Assembly: GCA_965603365.1 (NCBI GenBank)
Contig: CBFDCR010000022.1
Span: 1 to 64,000 of the forward strand
Reading direction: 5' to 3'
Source of the DNA: JAHELQ01 sp965603365
GTDB lineage: Bacteria; Acidobacteriota; Aminicenantia; UBA2199
DNA length: 64,000 nucleotides
In this document: piece after piece, positions 53,470 to 63,270 of the stretch
How the letters are laid out: the number at the start of each line of letters is the position of its first letter
Position numbering within the stretch: the first letter of the stretch is position 1
The notes under the pieces: model-generated
Told to the model about the DNA's origin: nothing
Databases searched by the model: none
What the model saw: the letters and a program-made list of their open reading frames with translations, nothing else
Made by a program: the position numbers and the translations under genes

Positions 53470-55686
53470 ATGACAGACAAGAAAACAAGCAGTGAAATCA
53501 AAAAAAAGGAACGCAAAGGATTTTTCAACAAATTTCCCGGCCAGTTCTGGCTGGTGGTGATGTTCGAGTTCTTCGAGAGGGGCGCCTATTACGGCATGAT
53601 GAGTTTTATTTCGGTCTACTTCACCGATGTGCTGAGCTTCCCCAAGGAGAATGTCGGCGTGATCAAGGGGGTGATCCAACCGCTGCTCTACTTCCTGCCC
53701 ATCATCTCCGGGGCTTTGGCAGACCGCTTCGGTTACCGCAGGGTCTTGATGGCGGCCTTTACCCTGCTGGGGGGCGGCTACTTCCTGACCAGCCAGATGA
53801 CCACCTACACGGCCGTGTTTGCCGCACTGGTGATTATGGGCGTCGGCGCCGGACTGTTCAAACCCCTGATCTCCGGCACCATCGCCAAAATGACCGACGA
53901 ATCCAACAGCACCCAGGCCTTCGGCATCTACTACTGGTCGATCAATATGGGGGCCTTCCTGTTTCCCCTCATCCTGGTGCCCTTCCTCAAGAGCCTCAAT
54001 CCCACCTACGTGATCATCGCCTCGGCCATCTGCACGGCCGCCATGATCGTCCCCACCCTCTTCCTCTTCAAGGAACCGGGCCGGGAAGAGAAGATCAGGG
54101 AGCGCGAGCAGAAGGGCTTCATCCAGACCATCCGGGACCTGATCCACACCCTGGCCCATGCCTTCGAGATCATCTACTCGCCGGTGGTGCTGATCCACCA
54201 GCAGATGAAGAGATCGGGGGTGCGCAAAGTGGTCATCGGCCTCCTGCTGGCGGCCCTGCTGGTCTACTCGGTCTGGAGTTTCCTGGATAGACCCCCGGCG
54301 GCAGGGCAGTTCCCCACCATCGGCATCCAGGAGGACGGTGCTACTCTCATCTTCAAGGTCGAGCGGGACATGCTGAAAGAGTCGCCGTACAAGATGGAGA
54401 GCGCCGGCGGTGCCGGTCAAACACTCTTGCTGACGATATATAAGCCCCGCTACCTGGAACAATTTTCAGCCAAACTGCTGGACGAGCTGCGGCAATTTCC
54501 CGCATTCCGGTCGGTCAGCCAGGAGGATCTGAGCGGTTATATCCGCCTCTCCGATGAAAAGATCCAGTTGACCTTTGAATGGCAGGAGGGCGAGGGCAGC
54601 AATGAAGCCTTTGAAATCGAGACGGTGAGCGACCGCCACTTCAAGATCAGGCTGGATCGTTCTCTCAATTACCCGGAATACAGCGATCCATTACTGGCCA
54701 GGCTGCATGAGACGCCCCGGCTGCGGGGATTGACCCAGGACGACTGCCGGGAGCTATACGACAAATTAAATGGCCGGGCCTTTTTCCTGTTATTCGTGGT
54801 ATCCCTGCTGCTGATCGGCTTAGCCATCGTGGCGGTCTCCCTCAAGAACAACCGGAGCCGGTCCGCGGCGCCGACTGCCGCCGAAACCGGCGGTTTCCGA
54901 CTGCCCGTGATCCTGGCCCCCGCCGCGGTTATCGTCTTATGGTTTCTACCGGGGGTGGGCACCTTAGCCAAAATCATCTGTTCCGTCATCTATTTATCCG
55001 TCACCTCCCTCTTCATCATTGAAAAGGAGGATGCCCCCAAATTCGTGGACCACTTCAAATTCCTGCTGATGATCTTCCTCTACTCCGGCTTCTGGGTCCT
55101 CTACTTCCAGATGTTCGACTCGGTCCTGTGGTATGTCCAGGCCTATGTGGATGCCGCCTCTTTAAACAACGCCATCAACAGCTTCCTGGGCTTTTTCGGC
55201 ATCCACATCAACTGGTTCTTCGACGTGGAGCACGTCACGGTGATCAATGCCGGTACCATCATCCTGCTGCAACTGGTTATCTCGGCCATTGTCAAGAAGA
55301 AGAAGGCCCTGCCCACCATGATTACCGGCATCGCCATCGCCACCGTGGGCATGGCCATACTGGCCATATCCACCAGTATCTGGGTCTTTCTGCTGGGCAT
55401 CGGGCTCTTCTCCGTGGGTGAGATGACGGCGCATCCCAAGTTTATCAGCTATGTGGGACTCACCGCACCGGCGGAGAAGAAGGCCATGTACATGGGTTAT
55501 CTCTTCCTCTACGGTGTGTTCGGCAGCTCCATCGGCGGTATCATGGGGGCCAAACTCTACGTCTACTTCGTGGACACCCTGAACCAGCCCCACACCCTGT
55601 GGCTGGTGTTTGCCAGCATCGGCGTGGTCACCATCATCAGCCTGCTGCTCTACAACAAGTTCTTAGCCCCCAAAAAAGGATATTAA
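53470..55686 (+). CDS. POT/PTR2 peptide transporter with large inserted domain
   Basis: 738 residues, against 450-520 for usual bacterial POT proteins. The N-terminal bundle has the proton-coupling motif VMFEFFERGAYYGMMSF (ExxER) and the family signature FGIYYWSINMGAFLFPLI. After a helix near 252-272 (VVIGLLLAALLVYSVWSFL) comes an insert of about 160 residues (275-433). It has two similar halves rich in Asp/Glu and beta-strand (TLIFKVERDMLKESPYKME and IQLTFEWQEGEGSNEAFEIE), then a helix FFLLFVVSLLLIGLAIVAVS. The C-terminal bundle continues to residue 738. The transporter part would import di/tripeptides with protons. It is the only peptide transporter in the window. Confidence 0.85.
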   Translation: MTDKKTSSEIKKKERKGFFNKFPGQFWLVVMFEFFERGAYYGMMSFISVYFTDVLSFPKENVGVIKGVIQPLLYFLPIISGALADRFGYRRVLMAAFTLLGGGYFLTSQMTTYTAVFAALVIMGVGAGLFKPLISGTIAKMTDESNSTQAFGIYYWSINMGAFLFPLILVPFLKSLNPTYVIIASAICTAAMIVPTLFLFKEPGREEKIREREQKGFIQTIRDLIHTLAHAFEIIYSPVVLIHQQMKRSGVRKVVIGLLLAALLVYSVWSFLDRPPAAGQFPTIGIQEDGATLIFKVERDMLKESPYKMESAGGAGQTLLLTIYKPRYLEQFSAKLLDELRQFPAFRSVSQEDLSGYIRLSDEKIQLTFEWQEGEGSNEAFEIETVSDRHFKIRLDRSLNYPEYSDPLLARLHETPRLRGLTQDDCRELYDKLNGRAFFLLFVVSLLLIGLAIVAVSLKNNRSRSAAPTAAETGGFRLPVILAPAAVIVLWFLPGVGTLAKIICSVIYLSVTSLFIIEKEDAPKFVDHFKFLLMIFLYSGFWVLYFQMFDSVLWYVQAYVDAASLNNAINSFLGFFGIHINWFFDVEHVTVINAGTIILLQLVISAIVKKKKALPTMITGIAIATVGMAILAISTSIWVFLLGIGLFSVGEMTAHPKFISYVGLTAPAEKKAMYMGYLFLYGVFGSSIGGIMGAKLYVYFVDTLNQPHTLWLVFASIGVVTIISLLLYNKFLAPKKGY

Positions 55687-56396
55687 TCCAGGATGTCGTA
55701 GTAGTCCAGAAGTAAATGATGGATGACCATTTCAACCCCATCGCGGCGGCGGTGTGCTGACCGGTAACTGTACTTAAAATCGGCAATCTCGCTGTAATTG
55801 TGGTCTGCCAACGGATAAAATGAAAACGCCTTCGTTGTTCTTAACAATTTTTGCGACGATCCAATCCTGCTTTTTAGTTGATCGGCAATCCCTGCCGCCT
55901 CCACTTCCACAAATGCAATCATCCCGGCGATTGTCATATCCGCCTCAGGATAGTACTGCCTATTGATAAAACGCATCATCCCATCCCGAAGGTAGCCCTC
56001 CTGCATGTGGGCATACTTATTAAGCCGTTTGCATTCAAAAATAAAACCGGTGCCGTCTAAACGGGTGGCCGAAATGTTCTCAATCCTGATATCTACAATA
56101 CCGATCTTGATATTTCGTCTGCTCTCTTCCGAACCGGCCTGTATGGAAAAACAGGTCAAACCAAATTTGTGTCTCAATTTGCGAAGGTAGTTTTTGACCA
56201 TATCATTTCTAAGAAAGTCTTCTATCTCATTGCACACATGAGCCTGCCCACGTACTTCCCTGATGACCTGTAAGATTTCCTGTCTGGAATAGGGCCTGTC
56301 TAATCTCTCTTTCCTCAATTGTTGATAACTGTACACGATCAACTTTAACGACTGTGAAAAATAATAATTTGTATCGGTAAAGATATCTGCATTCAT
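55683..56396 (-). CDS. PD-(D/E)XK nuclease-like partner of the methyltransferase
   Basis: 237 residues. An N-terminal helical half (REILQVIREVRGQAHVCNEI) is followed by IVDIRIENI and GTGFIFECKRLNKY, which give the D...ExK core of a restriction-type nuclease. MIAFVEVEAAGIADQLKSRI is a following helix-strand pair. It starts 8 bases after the methyltransferase gene, so the two are co-transcribed. The tail overlaps the POT gene tail by 4 bases. Inferred: DNA-cleaving subunit of a two-gene restriction-modification system. Confidence 0.6.
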   Translation of the reverse strand: MNADIFTDTNYYFSQSLKLIVYSYQQLRKERLDRPYSRQEILQVIREVRGQAHVCNEIEDFLRNDMVKNYLRKLRHKFGLTCFSIQAGSEESRRNIKIGIVDIRIENISATRLDGTGFIFECKRLNKYAHMQEGYLRDGMMRFINRQYYPEADMTIAGMIAFVEVEAAGIADQLKSRIGSSQKLLRTTKAFSFYPLADHNYSEIADFKYSYRSAHRRRDGVEMVIHHLLLDYYDILD

Positions 56397-56404
56397 TGCC
56401 GACG

Positions 56405-59400
56405 CTATTTCTTGTGCCTTTTTAGTTCAGAGTTTACCAGTGCCTCAACAAACTCACTTAAATCTGCGTAGGCCACTGCCCTATGCCATAATTTTTTCTC
56501 ATTGGGTTTAATGACATAAAAGGAATTCTTATTAAACCCTCTTATATCCTGCTGAATATATAGATCATTACTCAAACGATAGAGCCCCAGGTTGCCGAGC
56601 TTATTGATCATCCCGACTGCATCGTTATCCGCTTTAAAGGCAATCCTGTCTGCGGCCCCGGATCTTTTGGTTATACGGAAATGGAGGCCGATGAATTCTG
56701 AAGTCACATGGATATCCGCCACAAAATATTTACCCTCCTCATCAAATCTTTTACCAAAATGTTCGACAAACACTCCGGCATATTGGGCCAAATAATCTTT
56801 GTGATCCCGGTTGTTCAGGTTTAATGAATTGAAAATATCTGTTGCTTCTTCTCGCAACTCTCCCCTTTTTAAAACAGGAATAGCGATGTCGATCGCATAA
56901 TCGATCAACGCTTCCTCCTGTTTATCGATATGATAAGCCTCCATAATTGTTTCTTCCAATTCCCGTTCGCGATTCTTTAATTGACGATTCAATTCATTAT
57001 TTAGAGGATTCGCATTTAAGCTCCGATACATTTTTTGTATATCCACGGTTAATTCAGCTACCTTTTCATTAAGAGCTATCGGAAAGGCAAAGAATTCTTC
57101 GAAATCAGCCCTTGTTCTATCTATACCGACAGAAGAGCCACTGCACAATATAAAATAAGTGAACAACTTTGAATTAATCACCCCCACAATATTTTGTAAA
57201 ATCCTGTCGACTCTTTGAGTATCACTTACCCCTGGTGAAGGCTTAATCGAACAAACAGTAGAACTGAAAACAAGGTTATCCTCAGAAAAAGCCGAAACTG
57301 CTTTAAAATCTTCACCGGCCAAAAGACCCTTTTTTAAAAGTAACTTCCGACCTTCAAAAAAATAAATATCCGGTAAATAGCCGACCCTCCTATTTTCATA
57401 GATCTTTTGTTCCAGGGCCAACTCTGCAGCCTTCTGCGCCCAGGTTCGGGTGGGATTAAGCCAAAAAGGCTGAAATTCCCTATCAGGGTAAACCTCTAAG
57501 TATCTCCAATCCTTAATTTTTTCTGTACTCTTTCTATTTTCCGGTTTAATGTTGTTATCTATCGACTTCAAGCCGCCTCTATACTCCAGGTCATACCTTT
57601 TTATAAGCTCACCGAAAGTTGGGAACTCCTCTTTCAGGCGCTTAATAAATTGAAAATCCAGGAGATTTCCATGTAAAATGACCTTCCAGAGCCAATCATA
57701 TCCACCTCGCGATTCCATAAAATATTTCTGAACTATCCTTTTATAGTCATGTTTCCCAATGACAATGGTTCTAAAATAATTAAAAAAACGATTGGGCCTT
57801 GCCACAATATGTTCAACTATATTATTGGAGGTATCTTCATGTTCCTTTGCCGGATAAAACGACACAACAACAGGAGACTGATCCGCCGCCTCAAAGATTT
57901 TATTGCCGCCAACGATCTTATTATTCACAGATGACAGTTCAAGCAGCCGGGTCACAAAAAATTTATGGAGAAAATAATTGCGCCAGGTTTTTATAGGCCG
58001 TGAAGTATTGTAAATATTCTTCCCGGTCACCACCAGGACACATCTGGTATCCCTGGAGGAACCGATAAGGTCATCCACCCGAACCATAAAAGCCTGGGAA
58101 ATCTCCTTATTGCCGATCGCCAGCTTCATATATCTATCTTGACTCTTCTCTTTTTCCCTTTTATTCCTGTTTTCGATATAGTCATTGTATCGAGAAATTT
58201 CTACTTCTCCCCACGGCGGATTGCCTATAATGAAGTCAAGATCGACTTCAGACGAAAACTTCCTGTTAAAGGGATGTTCTTCGTTGAAAAAATCCGCCTC
58301 AGGGCCGCCGAAAAGATTAATATCTTTCAATTTCTCAAAACGGAAATTTTTGATTTCCCTCGGCGTCTTATAATCGAGGATAGTAATATAGAGGGAAAAA
58401 ATAGTAATCTCTATGGCATCATGATCAATATCAATGCCAAAGATATTCTCTTGCACCAACTGCCACAATCTTTGATCCGAAACCTTTACCGGATTGACCT
58501 GCATCTCCTTTTCGATGATCTTGCGCAAAGCTTCCACTAAAAAAATTCCTGAACCGCACGCAGGATCTAAAACCTTACAAGAGGCAGTCTTCCGCTCTTG
58601 TAAATGCGGTACGACAGTTTGGGACAGCACATAATCTACCAAAAAGGGAGGGGTGTAATAAGACTTGATCTCTGCCTGTCGGGCCCCAAGTGTCTTACAC
58701 TCATTCTCTTTTTTTTTGGAATCACCCAGGAAGTTTTCGTAAATATTACTGATCAACTCAACCGGGATGACTTCAAAATCATAGAACCTGAACAGAGATC
58801 TCTGCACCTCATAGCCCTTATAAGACCCTTTTTCCTGGAAAAAAGAGGCACAAGAGAATAAATAACGCACCACATCTAAATGTTCCTGTAAAACGGTACT
58901 CTCTTCATCATAGACAATATCGCCCTTTGTATCCCTCTCGACCAATGGAAACAAATCACCGTTAAATTTTTCTGTTATATAATTAAAAAACCGATAGGTC
59001 TTATCTTTATCCCCTAACAAATCCTCAAAACTCTGCTGCCTTTGTTGTCTGTCGTCTCCATCAATATAACCCCCATCACCGACATCTACCCTTCTGTCAA
59101 TTAAATAACGAATGAAAAGCGATCGCCCGATCAACCGATTCGCCATTCTGGGGGGTAATCCACCGCTATCCTCAGCAATTAAAATTCTCCTGGCATCAAT
59201 GATATTTCGCAGTAAAAACTTATCCACCCTATGGGTATCTTTAAAGTATTTTTTGTATAATTTTTTCCAGACCCGGCCCGTAATCAAATTGGCAAGGGAA
59301 AACTCAAGTATATCCACATCTATTTTTTTTAGCCATTCTCGTTCCCTATCGTCAAAAGCATAGCCGTGATAAATCTCCAGAGAATCATTTCTATTTATGA

Positions 59401-59698
59401 CGACAACCGGCGCCTGGCTGAAACTAAACGTCCACTTCGGGATATTCCTTTCTATTTCGTGATCCGGGCAATCAAAAAATAAAATAATAGGATTGTTTAA
59501 GGGCTCGGGATGCCCCGCGTCATTCCTGTCGGCTCCATTACAAAGGGTAAAAAAAGCATACGGCTTGATGATATTTTCCAGAACACGGCTAATTCTATAG
59601 GGGAATTTATGTCTCCAGGTATCGGCATCTTCGAGGTAAAAAAGGCCGTTATCTTTATCATAACCCAACTCACTGAAAAGTTCATCTAGCCTATTCAT
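56405..59698 (-). CDS. Eco57I-like adenine-N6 DNA methyltransferase (type IIG-like)
   Basis: 1097 residues from the ATG at 59696-59698; TTG or GTG codons up to 14 residues earlier are alternatives, as no site is clear. Methyltransferase motif I is VLDPACGSGIFLVEALRKII (about 375-395) and motif IV is DFIIGNPPWGEVEISRYNDY (about 490). A TSR-like region (YPDREFQPFWLNPTRTWAQK, KKGLLAGEDFKAVSAFSEDN) and a coiled coil (about 880-925) follow. The N-terminal 330 residues may hold a diverged nuclease domain but show no clear PD-ExK. It protects or marks host DNA, working with the small nuclease-like gene after it. AT-rich, as in many transferred RM systems. Confidence 0.85.
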   Translation of the reverse strand: MNRLDELFSELGYDKDNGLFYLEDADTWRHKFPYRISRVLENIIKPYAFFTLCNGADRNDAGHPEPLNNPIILFFDCPDHEIERNIPKWTFSFSQAPVVVINRNDSLEIYHGYAFDDREREWLKKIDVDILEFSLANLITGRVWKKLYKKYFKDTHRVDKFLLRNIIDARRILIAEDSGGLPPRMANRLIGRSLFIRYLIDRRVDVGDGGYIDGDDRQQRQQSFEDLLGDKDKTYRFFNYITEKFNGDLFPLVERDTKGDIVYDEESTVLQEHLDVVRYLFSCASFFQEKGSYKGYEVQRSLFRFYDFEVIPVELISNIYENFLGDSKKKENECKTLGARQAEIKSYYTPPFLVDYVLSQTVVPHLQERKTASCKVLDPACGSGIFLVEALRKIIEKEMQVNPVKVSDQRLWQLVQENIFGIDIDHDAIEITIFSLYITILDYKTPREIKNFRFEKLKDINLFGGPEADFFNEEHPFNRKFSSEVDLDFIIGNPPWGEVEISRYNDYIENRNKREKEKSQDRYMKLAIGNKEISQAFMVRVDDLIGSSRDTRCVLVVTGKNIYNTSRPIKTWRNYFLHKFFVTRLLELSSVNNKIVGGNKIFEAADQSPVVVSFYPAKEHEDTSNNIVEHIVARPNRFFNYFRTIVIGKHDYKRIVQKYFMESRGGYDWLWKVILHGNLLDFQFIKRLKEEFPTFGELIKRYDLEYRGGLKSIDNNIKPENRKSTEKIKDWRYLEVYPDREFQPFWLNPTRTWAQKAAELALEQKIYENRRVGYLPDIYFFEGRKLLLKKGLLAGEDFKAVSAFSEDNLVFSSTVCSIKPSPGVSDTQRVDRILQNIVGVINSKLFTYFILCSGSSVGIDRTRADFEEFFAFPIALNEKVAELTVDIQKMYRSLNANPLNNELNRQLKNRERELEETIMEAYHIDKQEEALIDYAIDIAIPVLKRGELREEATDIFNSLNLNNRDHKDYLAQYAGVFVEHFGKRFDEEGKYFVADIHVTSEFIGLHFRITKRSGAADRIAFKADNDAVGMINKLGNLGLYRLSNDLYIQQDIRGFNKNSFYVIKPNEKKLWHRAVAYADLSEFVEALVNSELKRHKK

Positions 59699-59829
59699 TA
59701 CCAAAAAATCCACATCCTCTAAAAAACATCTATGAAGCAATCCATGTCAAAATTTTAATGGAAATGGGGGTATATTGCAAGGGATACCGGCAATTTTTCT
59801 GTTCAGCCGACAGGGAGACGAAGGATGAA

Positions 59830-61575
59830 TCATTTCAAGGAATCGATAACCTTCAAGAATTCATCTTTGTTTTTGAAGCCGGAGAAGCGGGTGATCTCCT
59901 CTCCCCCTGGGTTTAAGAAGATGATGGTGGGCATGCCGATGATCTTGAGTGACCGCCTCAGGGCATCATTCTCCTCGGTGCTGGCGGTAAAATCCAGCTT
60001 GACCGGGATAAAGTCCTTTAAGGCCTGCTGGACCGCCGGCCTGGAGAAGGTAAACCGTTCGAGTTCCTTGCAGGCCACGCACCAATCCGCGTAGGTGTCG
60101 ATCATGATCATCTTATTTTGCTGCGCCGCCAGCCTCTTTCCCTCCTCCAGCGATAGTATCCAGGGCAGCTTCGCAGCCCCGGCCCGCTCTTCCAGGATGC
60201 CGGCTTCCCCGGCCGGCGCCGTCACCATGAGCAGGCCATCGACGATAAAATTCAGGCCGATCAGAAGGATCAGTATCACCACCACCGGGTAGAGTCTATT
60301 GGCAAAATCCTTTTCAGAGAGTCTCTTATAGAGGGCCAGGAAGAGGGCGGCACAGATAAAGAATACCCCCATGATCAGGGCCGCCGACCATCCGGGTATG
60401 ACGGTGAAGAGGAAATAGAAGCCGGTTCCCATCAGTAACGCGGCAAAGACATACTTGATGACGGTCATCCACTTGCCTGCTTTGGGCATGGCCGAAATCA
60501 CGCCGGTAAATGTGCCCACCAGCACGAAGATGACCCCCATTCCCAGTGAAAAGGTAAAGGTCAACCAGAAACCCAGGAGAATATTGCGGGTCTGGCTGAT
60601 CCACGACAGCAGGGCAATCAACACCGGGCCCACGCAGGGCGCGGCAATGATGGCGGAAACACCGCCGATGATAAAGGAGCCGATCACCTCACTCTTGTAA
60701 CTGCCCCGGACCTTTGCCGAGATGGACGAGGGCACGGGGATATCGAAGAGACCGGCCAGGCTTAGACCCATCACGATAAAGACGGCCGAGATAACCGTTA
60801 CCACCAGCGGGTTTTGAAAAGATGCGCCGATCACCGAACCGGTGGCCGCAGCCATCACACCCAGCAGCGAATACACCAGGGCCAATCCCATGACAAAAAA
60901 TAGGGAGAGATAGAGCCCCTTCAATTTTTTTTGCCCGCTGCGGCTGCCGATATAGCCCATGACAATGGGAATGACCGGGTAGACACAGGGGGTTAAACTG
61001 GTCAGGAAACCGGCCACAAAGACCAGTAAAAAGAGCAGCACCGAACCCTTTTCCAACTCCTGCCTGACGATGCGTTCCACCCACTGGCTGAAGGATTCAT
61101 CTTCGGCTGCCTGGGCCGCCGAAAAAGTCCGGTCGATCTCTACCGCCGCCTCTTTGGACTCGGGCGCGTAACAGAGTTCCCGGGGACTCTCCTGGCACAC
61201 CTGGTAGCCCACCTTGAAGGTCAACTTAACCGGCGCCGTCACCGCCTTTTTAGACTCCACCAGTACCGTGACCTCAAACTTTCCCTTAAATACCAGCTCG
61301 TCGGCGTAGGGCACCCCCCTGGGAAAGTTCACAGCCTTTATCTCGACATACTCATTATCCGCCAGTTCGATTTTAAAGAAACCGTTCTTCAAATCGGTGA
61401 TGTGATAATCCATGTCCACCACAAAATGAAATACGATCGCGCCCTTATCGTACTTCACCGAAGTATCGATGCCGGGCTCGGTGGAAACGGGTTCATCAAA
61501 GAGCTGCGCCGACACCAACAGCGGCCAGGCCAACAACCAGACAGCCAATATCACGAATACTCTTCTTGTCTTCAT
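59830..61575 (-). CDS. dsbD: Thiol:disulfide interchange protein DsbD
   Basis: 581 residues from the ATG at 61573-61575; a GTG three codons upstream is possible. The signal peptide (RVFVILAVWLLAWPLLVSA) is followed by the periplasmic domain with its Cys pair YQVCQESPRELCYAP (about 130-145). An eight-helix domain with conserved TPCVYPVIPIVMGYIG and AAPCVGPVLIALL follows. The C-terminal thioredoxin domain has DTYADWCVACKELERF. DsbD carries electrons from cytosolic thioredoxin to the periplasm, for cytochrome c assembly and disulfide isomerases. Full length and all six redox Cys are present. Stands alone. Confidence 0.92.
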   Translation of the reverse strand: MKTRRVFVILAVWLLAWPLLVSAQLFDEPVSTEPGIDTSVKYDKGAIVFHFVVDMDYHITDLKNGFFKIELADNEYVEIKAVNFPRGVPYADELVFKGKFEVTVLVESKKAVTAPVKLTFKVGYQVCQESPRELCYAPESKEAAVEIDRTFSAAQAAEDESFSQWVERIVRQELEKGSVLLFLLVFVAGFLTSLTPCVYPVIPIVMGYIGSRSGQKKLKGLYLSLFFVMGLALVYSLLGVMAAATGSVIGASFQNPLVVTVISAVFIVMGLSLAGLFDIPVPSSISAKVRGSYKSEVIGSFIIGGVSAIIAAPCVGPVLIALLSWISQTRNILLGFWLTFTFSLGMGVIFVLVGTFTGVISAMPKAGKWMTVIKYVFAALLMGTGFYFLFTVIPGWSAALIMGVFFICAALFLALYKRLSEKDFANRLYPVVVILILLIGLNFIVDGLLMVTAPAGEAGILEERAGAAKLPWILSLEEGKRLAAQQNKMIMIDTYADWCVACKELERFTFSRPAVQQALKDFIPVKLDFTASTEENDALRRSLKIIGMPTIIFLNPGGEEITRFSGFKNKDEFLKVIDSLK

Positions 61576-61717
61576 AGTGGTCACATTTTACCTATTTTTC
61601 CCCCTTTAATCAACATCACACCCCAAAAATCTCCCTGAGATTTACCCCCCTTGTCCCCTATCGGAGTGTCACACTCTCACTTTGCGCCTTGCGACTGTCC
61701 CCAATTTCTCGTCCTAA

Positions 61718-61864
61718 AAGCTGAATAGTTGAGGTCGAGAGATCAAATATTCAGGCCGCGAGCTCAATCGTTGATATTTGAATATGAATGGCTGAACTTT
61801 GAAATTGAACCGTTGATATTCGAATATGAATCACTCAGGTTTGAATATGAATGGTTGAGGTTGT
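61718..61864. repeat. 21-bp tandem repeat array, 7 units, related to 9212-9421
   Basis: Units start at 61718, 61739, 61760, 61781, 61802, 61823 and 61844. Early units look like those of the first array (GAGATCAAATATTCAGGCC); later ones are AATATGAATxxxTxAxxTTxG, like the last units of the first array. Same period and base pattern 52 kb away shows a dispersed repeat family. Confidence 0.8.
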
Positions 61865-61920
61865 AGGGAACGCAGATCTGCGTCCCTTGTGTCCGGGTGA
61901 GGGGTGAATGTGAATTATTC
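61841..61920. repeat. 80-bp direct repeat, copy 1, with palindrome
   Basis: Matches 63178-63257 at 77 of 80 positions. It holds the near-perfect palindrome GGGAACGCAGATCTGCGTCC (61866-61885), able to form a strong hairpin. It overlaps the last unit of the 21-bp array. Confidence 0.85.
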
Positions 61921-62160
61921 AAAGGCGGTCTCGTCTGTCTCTTTTCTTTTTCGGGATTTGCAGCGCCAGATGGCACACTTCGCGACTGTCCCCAATTTTT
62001 CGTCCCTACCGGGGACAATTTGTCAAGAACTATTAAACAAAATTAGCTAAACTTGTCTAAATAGCACTGAACAAATTTGCCTATAAAAAAGGGCAAATAT
62101 TAAATAAAAAGGGTTGTTTCGCCTGACCCATTTGGTGTAGAATTTGGGTGAGGAGAAAAA

Positions 62161-63147
62161 ATGAAGATTCTAATCATTTTTATTTGTTTGTCTTTTGCGT
62201 TGTCTCTATTTGGTGAAAGAATAGCCACCTTTCCCCAGCTCAATAAGCCGGAGCTCATTAAAGTGGGTGAGAATTTGATTTGTATCAACGAAGGTGCCGC
62301 GGTGTTCCTTTATGATTTAGATAATTTTAAACTCATAAAAAAATTTGGAAAAAAAGGTGAAGGCCCGGGCGAGTTCCCCTCGGATTTGATCATTAATATT
62401 TTAAAAGAAAAAATTACCATAGAAAGTCGGGGGAAGATTTTATTCTATTCATTAAAAGGAGATTTTATAGAAGAAAAACGCCTATTACCTAAATATAGAA
62501 GACTGAAATTATTAGGGAGCAGGTACTTTGCCTCAAGTGGCAGCACAAACAACGGGGTATATCATAATGTAGTTAAAATCCTGGACGCTGATTTTAATGA
62601 GGTAAAGACATTTTACCAGGATGAGGCGGGGTATCGCCGGGAAAAACAGGTGACAAATTATGCCTCCGCCTGGGTTTTTGATGTCGGTGAAAATAAATTT
62701 TTTATTGTGGGAAGCAGTGATTTTAAAATTGATGTCTTTAATAAGGATGGCGATTCACTGCATACGATTTCACCCACGTATGAAAGGGTAAAAGTATCTC
62801 AAGAGTTTATCGATGCCTGGTTTAACCGTATTAAGAGACGGCACGGGATGAATAGATATTATCTGGCGAAAAAAAGGGTGCTTTTCCCGGAATTTTTCCC
62901 GGCCATTTTAGACTTAATCGTTGATAACGGTCATATTTATGTGATCACTTACCGAAGAAAACAGGGGGAAAGTGAATTTTTTATTTTTAACCTGGAGGGC
63001 AAACTGGTAAAAAAGACCTTTCTGCCTCTTAAAAACTATGATGGTGTCGTCCTTTTCCCATATTCCGTGAAGAATAATTATCTCTATCAATTGATCGAAA
63101 ATGAAGATACCGAGGATTGGGAATTACACCGATTTTCCATTTTATAG
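62161..63147 (+). CDS. Secreted 6-bladed beta-propeller protein
   Basis: 328 residues; GAGGAG precedes the ATG by 6 bases. The signal peptide MKILIIFICLSFALSLFG is followed by repeated blades: VGENLICINEGAAVFLYDLD, KKFGKKGEGPGEFPSDLI (the KFGxxGxGPGEF motif of 6-bladed NHL-like propellers), KITIESRGKILFYSLKGDFI and HIYVITYRRKQGESEFFIFN. No catalytic motif; probably ligand or partner binding outside the inner membrane. It is flanked by the two copies of the 80-bp repeat. A possible promoter TTGTTT-18-TAGAAT lies near 62113-62142. Confidence 0.75.
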   Translation: MKILIIFICLSFALSLFGERIATFPQLNKPELIKVGENLICINEGAAVFLYDLDNFKLIKKFGKKGEGPGEFPSDLIINILKEKITIESRGKILFYSLKGDFIEEKRLLPKYRRLKLLGSRYFASSGSTNNGVYHNVVKILDADFNEVKTFYQDEAGYRREKQVTNYASAWVFDVGENKFFIVGSSDFKIDVFNKDGDSLHTISPTYERVKVSQEFIDAWFNRIKRRHGMNRYYLAKKRVLFPEFFPAILDLIVDNGHIYVITYRRKQGESEFFIFNLEGKLVKKTFLPLKNYDGVVLFPYSVKNNYLYQLIENEDTEDWELHRFSIL

Positions 63148-63177
63148 CAGGAGTACAAAACCGGTCAGTGATTGAAT

Positions 63178-63257
63178 TTGAATATGAATGGTTGAGGTTG
63201 TAGGGGACGCAGATCTGCGTCCCCTGTGTCTGGGTGAGGGGTGAATGTGAATTATTC
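63178..63257. repeat. 80-bp direct repeat, copy 2, with perfect palindrome
   Basis: 77/80 identical to 61841-61920. Here the palindrome is perfect over 22 bases (63203-63224, centre AGATCT). It sits 30 bases after the propeller gene stop, so its hairpin might also end transcription, though no T-run follows. Confidence 0.85.
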
Positions 63258-63270
63258 GGGTGAATTAAAA

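Larger units (their letters stand above)
61576..62160. other. Repeat-rich intergenic region
   Basis: A 585-base gap. It holds two copies of the phrase GCGACTGTCCCCAATTT (near 61690 and 61981), a 7-unit 21-bp array (61718-61864), the first copy of an 80-bp repeat with a palindrome (61841-61920), and an AT-rich run before the propeller gene. I see no convincing gene in it; a minus-strand open frame over the array (61764-62018) is low-complexity only. Confidence 0.6.

Noticed and set aside
53413..54462. A 349-codon minus-strand open frame opposite the POT gene.
   Set aside because: Composition is His/Gln/Gly-rich, typical of the antisense of a membrane protein gene; the POT motifs on the plus strand are convincing.
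61764..62018. A Ser/Asn-rich minus-strand frame over the second array as a small secreted protein.
   Set aside because: No signal peptide or binding site; it is explained by the repeat.
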